Source: UBA8752 sp036159995 (GTDB lineage: Bacteria > Bacteroidota > Bacteroidia > Flavobacteriales_D > Sanyastnellaceae). Taken from it: a DNA stretch of 64,000 bases. Of this stretch, positions 8,396 to 16,242 are shown in pieces. Each line of letters opens with the position of its first letter. Position 1 is the stretch's first letter. Position numbers and translations under genes: made by a program. The DNA lies in assembly GCA_036159995.1 (NCBI GenBank), contig JAYYEI010000070.1, positions 1 to 64,000 on the forward strand, written 5' to 3'. The notes beneath the pieces are model-generated. The model ran no database searches. It saw only the letters and a list, made by a program, of their open reading frames with translations, and was not told the DNA's origin.

Positions 8396-9435
8396 GCGTG
8401 GAGGGGCAGGTGTTCGATTTCCCTCACGAGATCGGCGGGGTGGATGGGCACCACGCCGGGCTTCTCGCAGACCAGTCCGCCGGCGAGGTTGGCGGCGGCG
8501 GCGAGGTCGGAGGGGGACACGCCTTGGGCGAGCAGCACCGTGGCCACGGCGATGACCGTGTCTCCGGCGCCGGATACGTCGAGGATTTCTCGGGGATGGG
8601 CCGGATGATGGTCGTCCTGGCCCCCGTGTCGGATGCGTACGCCGTCTTCGCTGAGGGTCAGGAGGATGGCATCAGGGCGGAGTTGAGATTCCAGTTGTTC
8701 CAGTCCCTCGGCAATGCCTTGCGTGCGGGCCTTCCGGTCGCCGGGCTCCCAATGGAGGCCGAGTCCCTCCTTGAGTTCCTTGAGGTTGGGCTTGAACAAG
8801 GCCACACCCCGGTAGAGGTCGAAGTGGCGGAACTTCGGGTCGACGGTGACGGGGATGTTCCGCTTCTCGGACTCGGCCAGCACGCCGTCGATGACCGCGG
8901 GGGAGAGGGCCCCCTTGTCATAGTCCTCGATGAGAATGGCGTGGACCGTTTCGGCGTCGAGGCAATGCCGAATTCCTTCGAGCATGCGTGCAGATTCGGC
9001 TGTCTCGAGGTCGGCATCCACCTCTTCATCGACGCGCATGAGGTGTTGTCCTCCGCTCATGATGCGGGTCTTGACGGTGGTCGGGCGGGTGTCCGAGGTC
9101 AGGATGCCCCGAGTGTCCATGCCTTCCATGCCCAGTTGGGCGATGAGGTGTCGACCGTGGTCGTCCTCTCCGACGAGCCCGGCGATGCTGACGTCGCATC
9201 CCAGCGCACGCAGATTCAAGGCGACGTTGGCCGCGCCACCCGGGCGGCTGTCCCGCTCGCTCGCATTGAGCACGGGAACCGGGGCCTCCGGGCTGATGCG
9301 GTCGACCTTGCCCAAGAGGTATTGATCCACCATCAGGTCGCCCAGCACGAGGATGCGCAGGGACGAGGCGCCGGCGAGGCCGTCGAGGACCGATTGGCGC
9401 GAGGAGGCCGTCCAGATGGTGTTGGTTTTGCTCAT
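8392..9435 (-). CDS. rfaE1: RfaE1-like D-glycero-beta-D-manno-heptose-7-phosphate kinase (PfkB family)
   Basis: A 347-residue PfkB-family sugar kinase. It shows the N-terminal motif with the adjacent glycines (GGAANVALNLRALG, around residue 66) and the C-terminal ATP/anion-hole motif DVSGAGDTVIAVATVLLAQG near residue 288, with the catalytic Asp in GAGD. The start region ILVLGDLMVDQYLLGKVDRISPEAPVPVL matches the kinase half of HldE/RfaE. The nucleotidyltransferase half is absent, so this is the stand-alone kinase type. It would make heptose-1,7-bisphosphate for ADP-heptose and LPS core, in the same operon as envelope gene mpl. Confidence 0.85.
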   Translation of the reverse strand: MSKTNTIWTASSRQSVLDGLAGASSLRILVLGDLMVDQYLLGKVDRISPEAPVPVLNASERDSRPGGAANVALNLRALGCDVSIAGLVGEDDHGRHLIAQLGMEGMDTRGILTSDTRPTTVKTRIMSGGQHLMRVDEEVDADLETAESARMLEGIRHCLDAETVHAILIEDYDKGALSPAVIDGVLAESEKRNIPVTVDPKFRHFDLYRGVALFKPNLKELKEGLGLHWEPGDRKARTQGIAEGLEQLESQLRPDAILLTLSEDGVRIRHGGQDDHHPAHPREILDVSGAGDTVIAVATVLLAQGVSPSDLAAAANLAGGLVCEKPGVVPIHPADLVREIEHLPLHA

Positions 9436-10631
9436 GCGCTCAATTCTCCCACGGCCCGCTCGATGCGGCGCAGGGCTTCGGCCAGCTGTTCATCGGAGGC
9501 AGCATAGCTGAGTCGGATGCAGTTCGGGGAGCCGAAGGCGTCGCCTCCGACGGTGGCCACGTCGGCTGCTTCGAGGAGGTACATCGCCAGGTCGTGCCCG
9601 CTGGAAAGAGCACCACCGGCGTGCTTCCGGCCAAAGAGGGCAGACACATCCGGGAAAATGTAGAAGGCGCCCTGGGGTACGTTGACTTCGAAGCCGTCAA
9701 TGGCCTTGAGTCCGTTGACCATGAAGTCCCGGCGCTTGAGAAAGGCGGCCTTCATCTCGGCGGCCAAGGCGCCGCCTCCGTTCATGGCGTGCTCAGTGGC
9801 TTTCTGGGAGATGCCGCTGGCGCCGCTCGTGAACTGGCCCTGCAGCTTGGTGCAGGCGGCGGCAATCCACTGGGGTGCTGCGATGTAGCCAATGCGCCAA
9901 CCGGTCATGGCAAATCCCTTCGAGACGCCATTGACGGTCACGGTGCGCTCCATCATGCCCGGCTGGGCGGCCAGGCTGGCGTGGGCCTCGGTGAAGTTGA
10001 TGTACTCGTAGATCTCGTCGCTGATGGCGATGGCGCGCGGGTGTTCCCTCAGCACAGCAGCGAGCGCGGCCATCTCCTCCTCGGTGTAGACGCTGCCCGA
10101 CGGGTTGTTGGGGGAATTGACCATGACAATGCGCGTGCGGTCCGTCAGGGCATCGCGGAGTTGGTCCGCGGTCATCTTGAAATCCTGTTCGATGCCCGTC
10201 TGCACGGTGACCACCTTGCCACCGGCGAGATTGGTCATGTCGGCGTAGCTGACCCAATAGGGGGCAGGGAGAATGACCTCGTCACCGGCGTCCACCAGGC
10301 TCAGCACCACATTCATCAAGCTGTGCTTGGCTCCGGTGGAGATCACGATTTGGTCTGCCGTGTAGTCCAAGCCGTTGTCGCGCCTCAGCTTGTCGCAGAT
10401 GGCCTGCCGCACCTCAGGGTAGCCTGGTACGGGCGGGTAGTGGGTGAAGTTGTCCTCAATGGCCTGGATGCCGGCGGCCTTCACCGGCTCCGGGGTGTCG
10501 AAGTCGGGTTCGCCCAGGGACAGGCTGATGATGTCCCGGCCAGCGGCTTTGAGCTCGCGGGCTTTGCGGCTCATGGCAATCGTGGCCGACTCGCTCAGCC
10601 GGCCGAGCAGTTGGGACGTGCGGGTTTCCAT
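9432..10631 (-). CDS. Class I/II pyridoxal-phosphate aminotransferase (AspC-like)
   Basis: A 399-residue fold-type I aminotransferase, most like bacterial type Ib aspartate aminotransferases. It shows SLGEPDFDTPEP near residue 40, the GAKHSLMNVVLSL cofactor-phosphate region, the NSPNNPSG motif with the cofactor-contact Asn, DEIYEYINF, and the Schiff-base Lys in NGVSKGFAMTGWRIGY near residue 238. The substrate-carboxylate Arg is likely in NCIRLSYA near the end. The likely reaction is aspartate/2-oxoglutarate transamination, but aromatic or prephenate substrates are possible given aroA downstream. It is the first gene of the seven-gene operon, with a -7 box about 19 bases upstream. Confidence 0.88.
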   Translation of the reverse strand: METRTSQLLGRLSESATIAMSRKARELKAAGRDIISLSLGEPDFDTPEPVKAAGIQAIEDNFTHYPPVPGYPEVRQAICDKLRRDNGLDYTADQIVISTGAKHSLMNVVLSLVDAGDEVILPAPYWVSYADMTNLAGGKVVTVQTGIEQDFKMTADQLRDALTDRTRIVMVNSPNNPSGSVYTEEEMAALAAVLREHPRAIAISDEIYEYINFTEAHASLAAQPGMMERTVTVNGVSKGFAMTGWRIGYIAAPQWIAAACTKLQGQFTSGASGISQKATEHAMNGGGALAAEMKAAFLKRRDFMVNGLKAIDGFEVNVPQGAFYIFPDVSALFGRKHAGGALSSGHDLAMYLLEAADVATVGGDAFGSPNCIRLSYAASDEQLAEALRRIERAVGELSA

Positions 10632-10650
10632 AGGGGGCAGGGTTCTGGTG

Positions 10651-10658
10651 CAAAATTA
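10651..10658 (-). promoter_or_regulatory. -7 promoter box of the seven-gene aminotransferase-to-mpl operon
   Basis: TAATTTTG on the minus strand, an exact TAnnTTTG match 19 bases before the ATG at 10631. It overlaps the TAA stop of the upstream symporter gene, so the operon has its own promoter despite the short gap. Confidence 0.5.
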
Positions 10659-12143
10659 CACCCGAGCCCCCCGGTTTCCTGCAATCCGGACGGCCAAGCT
10701 TGCACCGGCCCATGTGAGGAGCCCATTGACCGGAAGAAGGGCAAAGCCGAAGCTGAACCCGGAGGCGGCCGTCCCCTGTTCCAAGGCCCAGCCGCAGATC
10801 GGGGTCAGGATGGCGACGGCCGGAATGAAGCGGTCCATCCCCGGGCCGAGGGGCTCGCATCGAAGCAAGGCGAAGGCAAACAGGCCGAGCAGGGGGCCAT
10901 AGGTATAGCTGGCCACCTTGAACAGGGCGGCGATCACCGATGTGTCGTTGACGGCGTGGAAGGCGAGGATGAGCAGCCCCACCACCGTGGACACACCGAA
11001 GTGTACGCGCTGACGCCGGCGGTTCTCCTCCGGCTGGCTGCCGCCGGTGGACATCCCGAGGAAGTCCACGCAGACAGAGGTCGTCAGTGCCGTCAGTGCC
11101 GAATCCGCGCTGGACAAAGCGGCGGCGACCAGGCCGAGAAGGAACAGGATGGGCAGCAAGGTGCCCATGGTGCCGTCGAGGGCCACGGTCGCGAAGAGGA
11201 GGTCCGCCCGATCGACTGCAATCCCGGCTGCTTCCGTGTGGAGCAGGAGCAGGGCGCCCAACCCGAGGAAGAGCAGATTGACCACGACCAACACGAGGGA
11301 GAAGCTCGCCATGTTCAACTGGGCATCCCGGAGGGAGCGGCAACTCAGGTTTTTCTGCATCATGTCTTGGTCGAGGCCGGTCATGCACAGGGCGATAAAG
11401 GCCCCGGCGACGAACTGCTTCACCCCATGGTTCGGGGCGCCCCAGTCGTCAAGGAACCACCAGCGGGCGTGTCCGGAGTCGGCCACGGCACCCGGGATGT
11501 CCATCAGTGACAAGCCCAGCTCCTGTCCAAGGAGGGCGACGGCTGTGCCCGCCGCGAGGAGCATGCACGCGGTCTGCAGGGTGTCGGTCCAGACCACCGT
11601 GGCGATGCCGCCCTTGCGGGTATAGGCCCAGATGAGGGCGAGGATTCCCGCAATGAGCAGCGAGAACCGGAGCCAGCCCCACACCCCCGTCGCGGGAGGC
11701 AGGACGGTTTCTTGGACCACCAGGGCAACAAGGTAAAGTCGGAAGGCGGCGCCGATGCTGCGGGAGAGCAGGAAGAAGGCGGAGCCGGTGGTGTGGGCCC
11801 GCGGCCCAATGCGGTCACCGAGGAAGCGATAGATGCTTGTCAGTTCGAGTCGGTAGTACAGGGGCAGGAGAACGCCGAGGATGACCCCATAGCCAACGAG
11901 GTAGCCCAGCACCATCTGCATGTAACCGAACTGCTGGTCTCCCACCCAGCCGGGGACGGAGAGGAAGGTCACGCCGCTCAGGCTGGTTCCGATCATGCCG
12001 AAGGCCACGGCCCACCAAGGGCTGCGCTTGCCCCCGAGGGTGAAATCCTCCATGCCCTGTCGGCGGCCGGGGCGGTTCCCCATCCAGAGCAGCAGTCCGA
12101 GATAGGCGATCACGGCCAAACCGGCCAGCAGGGGAGCTTCCAT
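10656..12143 (-). CDS. Sodium:solute symporter (SSS family)
   Basis: A 495-residue inner-membrane protein with about 13 hydrophobic segments. The N-terminus reads like SSS members: a first helix, then DFTLGGKRSPWWAVAFGMIGTSLSGVTFLSVPGW, where helix 1 of the LeuT-type core contributes to the Na+ site. Further family landmarks are GYLVGYGVILGVLLPLYYR, the Asp-containing GLDQDMMQKNL (around 250), and SADSALTALTTS (around 350), which carries Na2-site residues. The substrate cannot be read from sequence; sugars, amino acids, sialic acid and others are known in the family. The gene is divergent from recR with only 31 bases between start codons. Confidence 0.88.
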   Translation of the reverse strand: MEAPLLAGLAVIAYLGLLLWMGNRPGRRQGMEDFTLGGKRSPWWAVAFGMIGTSLSGVTFLSVPGWVGDQQFGYMQMVLGYLVGYGVILGVLLPLYYRLELTSIYRFLGDRIGPRAHTTGSAFFLLSRSIGAAFRLYLVALVVQETVLPPATGVWGWLRFSLLIAGILALIWAYTRKGGIATVVWTDTLQTACMLLAAGTAVALLGQELGLSLMDIPGAVADSGHARWWFLDDWGAPNHGVKQFVAGAFIALCMTGLDQDMMQKNLSCRSLRDAQLNMASFSLVLVVVNLLFLGLGALLLLHTEAAGIAVDRADLLFATVALDGTMGTLLPILFLLGLVAAALSSADSALTALTTSVCVDFLGMSTGGSQPEENRRRQRVHFGVSTVVGLLILAFHAVNDTSVIAALFKVASYTYGPLLGLFAFALLRCEPLGPGMDRFIPAVAILTPICGWALEQGTAASGFSFGFALLPVNGLLTWAGASLAVRIAGNRGARV

Positions 12144-12147
12144 GCCG

Positions 12148-12155
12148 GCAAACTA
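12148..12155 (-). promoter_or_regulatory. -7-like box of the sodium:solute symporter gene
   Basis: TAGTTTGC on the minus strand, ending four bases before the ATG at 12143. Its last two bases are off consensus, but TAGTTTG also fits a variant with a one-base gap. It is back to back with the recR promoter. Confidence 0.35.
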
Positions 12156-12162
12156 CACCGTG

Positions 12163-12170
12163 TAACTTCG
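12163..12170 (+). promoter_or_regulatory. -7 promoter box of recR (leaderless arrangement, GTG start)
   Basis: TAACTTCG ending four bases before the GTG start of recR at 12175. Initiation would be at the start codon, with no room for a ribosome binding site. Confidence 0.5.
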
Positions 12171-12174
12171 TTTC

Positions 12175-12807
12175 GTGGAATTGCCCTCGAGACTCATTGA
12201 CCGCGCCGTGGATCAGATTGCGGGGTTGCCGGGAGTGGGGCGCCGGACGGCGCTTCGTCTGGCGCTGCACCTGCTCGCCCGGAATGAGGAGGATGTCCGC
12301 CGGTTCACCGAGTCCATCCAGGACATGAGGGAGGGAGTCAAGGCTTGCACGGTCTGTGGCAACCTTGGGGAAGAGGAGGTGTGTGGCATCTGCCGGGATG
12401 CCCGCCGAGAAGACGGTCGGATTGCCGTGGTTGAAGACCTTCGGGACCTGCTCGCCATCGAGGCCACAGGACATTTCCGGGGGCGCTACCATGTCCTGGG
12501 CGGTGTGATCAGTCCAATGGATGGCGTTGGACCTGCTGATCTGCGGGTCGAATCCCTCGTCGCCCGGGCGGCCTCCGAAGCCTGCCAAGAGATTATTTTC
12601 GCCCTGCCCACCACGATGGAAGGGGACACCACGGCGTTCTACCTGGACAAGCGGCTTCGGGAGTGCGGGGTGGAGATCACGACCCTGGCCCGCGGTGTGG
12701 CCGTGGGCGATGAGCTCCAGTATGCGGATGAGTTGACCTTGATCCGCTCCCTTCAACAGCGGCTTCCATACTCTGCCTCCACCGGGGACGTTTCCCCTGC
12801 GCCATGA
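12175..12807 (+). CDS. recR: RecR, recombination mediator
   Basis: A 210-residue DNA repair protein that with RecO (and RecF) loads RecA onto gapped DNA. Domains in order: helix-hairpin-helix LPGVGRRTALRLALHLL (18-34); four-Cys zinc finger with C58, C61, C70 and C73; Toprim domain from about 82 with VVEDLRDLLAIEATGHFRG; and the C-terminal segment ITTLARGVAVGDELQYADELTL, with the Walker-B-like end. The start is a GTG, supported by the -7 box four bases upstream and by the family N-terminus. The stop overlaps the ATG of the next gene (ATGA). Confidence 0.95.
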   Translation: MELPSRLIDRAVDQIAGLPGVGRRTALRLALHLLARNEEDVRRFTESIQDMREGVKACTVCGNLGEEEVCGICRDARREDGRIAVVEDLRDLLAIEATGHFRGRYHVLGGVISPMDGVGPADLRVESLVARAASEACQEIIFALPTTMEGDTTAFYLDKRLRECGVEITTLARGVAVGDELQYADELTLIRSLQQRLPYSASTGDVSPAP

Positions 12808-14699
12808 CCCTCTCCGTCATCGTCGTCAGCTACAATGTCAAGGGGTACCTTTCCTTGTGTCTCGACTCGGCCATCGCCGCCATGGACAGGCTGGGTGAGG
12901 GCCAGTCGGAGCTTGTGGTTTTTGACAACGCAAGTTCTGACGGATCAGCGGATTGGGTGTCTGAAAATTACCCTTCGGTCCAGGTCATTCGGTCTGAGGA
13001 AAACCTTGGATTCAGCGCAGGCAACAACGCGGCCATCCGGCAATCGAGTGGGCGTTGGGTGCTGCTGTTGAACCCGGACACGGTTGTCCCGGAGGATACC
13101 TTTGAGCGGGTGCTGGCCCATGCGGAAGCCCATCCGGACGTCGGGGCCGTCGGCGTGCCCATGTTTGATGGGGCCGGGCAGTGGTTGCCCGAGAGCAAAC
13201 GAGGGTTGCCCACTCCATGGGCCTCCTTCTGCCGGCTCAGCGGTCTCTGGCGCCTGGCGCCACGCAGCAGGTCGCTGAACCGCTACTACTGTGGCCACAT
13301 TGCCCAGGGTGAGACGGCCGAGGTCGAGGTGCTCAGCGGAGCTTTCATGTGGCTGCGCCGCGAGGCCTTGGATCAGGCCGGTCTGCTCGATGAGGATTTC
13401 TTCATGTACGGTGAGGACATTGACCTGAGTGTCAGGATTCAACGCGCCGGGTGGGTCAACCACTACTGCAGTGAAGCGCCCATCGTCCACTTCAAAGGGG
13501 AAAGCACCAAGAAAGGGAGTCTGGCGTACGTCCGGGTCTTCCATGATGCCATGCGCATCTTTTCGGGCAAGCACTTTGCTGGTGGTCAAGCCTTTGCCAT
13601 GCGTTCGATGATTGAACTTGGCATCCGGGCTAGGTCGGTGTCGGCTTTTCTCCAGGGAAGGGTCCGGCGCCATGCCCTTCCATTGATGGAGGTGGGGCTC
13701 TCCTTTGCCGTGGCCTTTGTTTTGGTGCGGCTTCACGAGTGGTCCAGTGGGATCGGCCATCCCTCGTGGCCAACGCTGGTTCTGATGGCCATTGCGGGCG
13801 TCTCCGCAGGCCTTGGTGGGGTGTGGTTCGGAGCCATGGACCGTCCTTTCGTGCGGGTGCGGACCCTTCTCGCCGGTTTGGCTTCCGGTCTGGCGGCTTT
13901 GGCCCTGTATGCGGCCCTGCCGGAAGGGCTGCGGGTCAGCCGTGCGGCTGTGGGAATGCTGGTCCTCAGCCTTCTCCTTCTTCCCTTGCTCCTGCGCATG
14001 GTGTTGGTGGCGCTGTTGCCTGGGCGATTCAGGTGGCGCCCTGCCCGGGCTGCCGTGGCCTTGATCGCCTCTGAATCGCGATTGGATTCGGTTCGTAAAT
14101 GGGTTGAGTCTTCATATGGTAGCTCTCTCAATGTCAATATTTTGAATTACCCAATTGGAAGTGATGGTTTGGTCTTGTCCGGGCGCCATGAGTTGGTGTT
14201 GTGCGATGCGTCACTGGGAGGTTCGGCCGTATTGGCGGCCATCCGGGCTGGACGTACGGGCGGCGTGGATGTGCGGGTGATCCCGGAGTCGTTTTGGCTT
14301 GCCTTGGGCGGGGCGCGGCGGGATTCCGGGCCCGGAGAGCTCTTGCCGTGGGGAGCCGATGGACTGGGGAGGGTCCAGAGGGGGCGTGCAAAGCGTCGGG
14401 TGGATGTGTTGTGGTCGCTGTGGATTCTGCTCGTCGGTGGCGGACGCGGCCGGCATCGAAACTCCCTGTCCCGCCGCAACGCCCTGGCGGTCCTGAGTGG
14501 CAAGAAGACGTGGCTGGGGTTTCATGGTGGGTGGTCCGGCGAGGAACGTTTGCCCGCCTTGCAGCCCGGCGTCTTTAAGGTGGGTTCGGGTGATGCTGTG
14601 GATTCGGTGGGAGAGGCCAAACGACTGGACCTCAGGTATGCTTTTGATTTCGGTTGGGTGAGGGACCTCGAATTGTTGATGACGTTGAGGATGGATTGA
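12804..14699 (+). CDS. Family 2 glycosyltransferase fused to a degenerate polyprenyl sugar-phosphate-transferase-like region
   Basis: A 631-residue membrane protein. Residues 1-275 are a GT2 (GT-A fold) glycosyltransferase of the WbbL/rhamnosyltransferase type: VIVVSYNVKGYL, DNASSDGSADWV, NPDTVVPED and GEDIDLSVRIQRAGW. Residues 290-410 hold about four hydrophobic helices. Residues 415-500 resemble the Rossmann-like middle domain of WbaP/WcaJ proteins. The last 90 residues recall the end of the bacterial sugar transferase domain (RNALAVLSGKKTWLGF, LPALQPGVFKV, RLDLRYAFDFGWVRDLELLM). The catalytic core of that domain, with the acidic pair and KFRSM-type motif, appears deleted. The GT2 part should be active in surface polysaccharide synthesis; the tail is probably inactive. 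It is coupled to recR. Confidence 0.75.
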   Translation: MTLSVIVVSYNVKGYLSLCLDSAIAAMDRLGEGQSELVVFDNASSDGSADWVSENYPSVQVIRSEENLGFSAGNNAAIRQSSGRWVLLLNPDTVVPEDTFERVLAHAEAHPDVGAVGVPMFDGAGQWLPESKRGLPTPWASFCRLSGLWRLAPRSRSLNRYYCGHIAQGETAEVEVLSGAFMWLRREALDQAGLLDEDFFMYGEDIDLSVRIQRAGWVNHYCSEAPIVHFKGESTKKGSLAYVRVFHDAMRIFSGKHFAGGQAFAMRSMIELGIRARSVSAFLQGRVRRHALPLMEVGLSFAVAFVLVRLHEWSSGIGHPSWPTLVLMAIAGVSAGLGGVWFGAMDRPFVRVRTLLAGLASGLAALALYAALPEGLRVSRAAVGMLVLSLLLLPLLLRMVLVALLPGRFRWRPARAAVALIASESRLDSVRKWVESSYGSSLNVNILNYPIGSDGLVLSGRHELVLCDASLGGSAVLAAIRAGRTGGVDVRVIPESFWLALGGARRDSGPGELLPWGADGLGRVQRGRAKRRVDVLWSLWILLVGGGRGRHRNSLSRRNALAVLSGKKTWLGFHGGWSGEERLPALQPGVFKVGSGDAVDSVGEAKRLDLRYAFDFGWVRDLELLMTLRMD

Positions 14700-14732
14700 C
14701 AAGCGGTGCCCTGTTTCGGGGTCTTCGCGCCG

Positions 14733-14740
14733 TAAATTCG
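14733..14740 (+). promoter_or_regulatory. -7 promoter box of the E2 acyltransferase gene
   Basis: TAAATTCG 32 bases before the ATG at 14773. It is a good TAnnTTCG match with a short leader of roughly 28 bases. Confidence 0.4.
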
Positions 14741-14772
14741 CTGACCTAAAACACCCTCCGGGCAATACATCC

Positions 14773-16140
14773 ATGGAGATCCTGCTACCGAAAATGGGCG
14801 AGAGCGTGGCTGAAGCGACCATCATCCGATGGGTCGTGGAAGAAGGCCAGAGCGTCGCGGCTGATGAGCCCATCATTGAAATCGCCACCGACAAGGTGGA
14901 TTCGGAGGTTCCCGCGCCAGAAGACGGCGTACTCGTGAAGCATCTCGTAGCCGAAGGCGATGTGGTCCAGGTCGGTCAACCCATTGCGGTTTTCTCCATG
15001 AATGGGGAGGAGACGACGGCGGTTGCGCCGGACGTCACACCCGCTACGGAGAATGCGCCCGCCTCGGTGCAAGAAGATTCCCCAGCTGTTCCGAGTGAAG
15101 CGGTGTTGGCCGAAGTGTCCGCGCCGTTGTCCCCGACACCGGCTCCGGTGTCTTCGTCTTCTGTACATGGCAGCTTACCGAGCCGAGAGAGTGGGGGGCG
15201 CTTCTACAGCCCGCTCGTCCGGAGCATTGCGGCGAAGGAGGGCATTGGCCAAGCCGAGCTCGATGCCATCCCCGGCTCCGGCAAAGGCGGCCGTGTGACC
15301 AAGAATGACATGATGGCCCATCTGGCCAATCGAGGTGCTTCCGCCGTTGGAGCGGCTTCTCAGGCACAGGCTGCTCCGCGTCCGGCAATGGCACCGTCTC
15401 CTCAACCGGTTGCGGTTTCCATGGACGGCGAAGACGAGATTGTGGAGATGGACCGCATGCGGAAGCTCATCGCGGACCACATGGTGCGCAGTGTCCAGAC
15501 GAGTCCACACGTCACCTCGTTCGTTGAGGCCGACGTGACGCGCATTGTGGATTGGCGCAACCGAAACAAGTCGGCTTTCCAAGCCCAGACCGGACAGAAG
15601 CTCACGTTCACCCCATTCTTCATCGAGGCGGTAGCCAAGGCGCTCCGTGAATTCCCCGGAGTCAATGCCAGTGTCGATGGGGACCGCATCATCCTGAAGA
15701 AGGGCATCCACATCGGCATGGCGGCAGCCACGCCTGAGGGCAATCTCATTGTTCCGGTCATCCGAAATGCGGACCGGTACAACCTCAACGGTTTGGCCAC
15801 CATCGTCAACGACCTCGCAGCCAGGGCCCGCCAGGGAGCTCTGAAGCCCGATGAGATCAGCGGCGGGACGTACACCGTTTCCAACGTAGGCACCTTTGGC
15901 AATGTCTTTGGAACGCCAATCATCAATCAGCCCCAGGTGGGCATCCTGGCTCTGGGTGCCATCCGGAAGAAGCCGGCCGTGGTCGAGTCGGAGGAGGGAG
16001 ACATGATTGCTGTGCGGCACATGATGTTCTTGTCTCACAGCTATGACCACCGTGTGGTCGATGGCCAGCTTGGCGGCAGCTTCGTCCGCCGCGTAGCGGA
16101 TCACCTCGAGTCGTTCGACCCGAATCGGCCGGTGGTCTGA
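14773..16140 (+). CDS. 2-oxo acid dehydrogenase E2 component (dihydrolipoyl acyltransferase)
   Basis: A 455-residue E2 core subunit. The N-terminal lipoyl domain (1-78) carries the lipoylated Lys in EIATDKVDSEV at about residue 43. A Pro/Ala/Val-rich linker follows. The peripheral subunit-binding domain is at about 140-178 (SPLVRSIAAKEGIGQAELDAI, GKGGRVTKNDM). After a second linker comes the catalytic acyltransferase domain from about 215, ending with HSYDHRVVDGQLGG, which holds the active-site His and Asp. The acyl group could be branched-chain, succinyl or acetyl; LPKMGESVAEATI is closest to branched-chain or succinyl types. E1 and E3 are not adjacent, so the gene appears monocistronic. Confidence 0.9.
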   Translation: MEILLPKMGESVAEATIIRWVVEEGQSVAADEPIIEIATDKVDSEVPAPEDGVLVKHLVAEGDVVQVGQPIAVFSMNGEETTAVAPDVTPATENAPASVQEDSPAVPSEAVLAEVSAPLSPTPAPVSSSSVHGSLPSRESGGRFYSPLVRSIAAKEGIGQAELDAIPGSGKGGRVTKNDMMAHLANRGASAVGAASQAQAAPRPAMAPSPQPVAVSMDGEDEIVEMDRMRKLIADHMVRSVQTSPHVTSFVEADVTRIVDWRNRNKSAFQAQTGQKLTFTPFFIEAVAKALREFPGVNASVDGDRIILKKGIHIGMAAATPEGNLIVPVIRNADRYNLNGLATIVNDLAARARQGALKPDEISGGTYTVSNVGTFGNVFGTPIINQPQVGILALGAIRKKPAVVESEEGDMIAVRHMMFLSHSYDHRVVDGQLGGSFVRRVADHLESFDPNRPVV

Positions 16141-16226
16141 AGTTGGACACATGTCCTGTGGATAGGTCGGAATGACCTGACGCCAATTCCCCTCTTTGAT
16201 TGACGTTTTCCCGGCAGGGTGCGCCC
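16141..16226. other. Intergenic region with two small inverted repeats after the E2 gene
   Basis: Holds GGACA-CA-TGTCC at 16145-16156, directly after the E2 stop, and AGGTC-GGAAT-GACCT a few bases further on. Neither has a T tract. They could form a weak terminator, but no firm function is seen. Confidence 0.25.
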
Positions 16227-16234
16227 TATTTTTC
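16227..16234 (+). promoter_or_regulatory. -7 promoter box of the TPR-PD40 envelope gene
   Basis: TATTTTTC, eight bases before the ATG at 16243. This position supports that ATG over an in-frame GTG at 16219, which lies upstream of the box, and implies a leader of only a few bases. Confidence 0.45.
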
Positions 16235-16242
16235 GCGCTGCG

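Noticed and set aside
6803..8608. A 601-codon frame on the plus strand opposite trkH
   Set aside because: It is a charged, repetitive shadow of a hydrophobic coding sequence and has no start signals or motifs.
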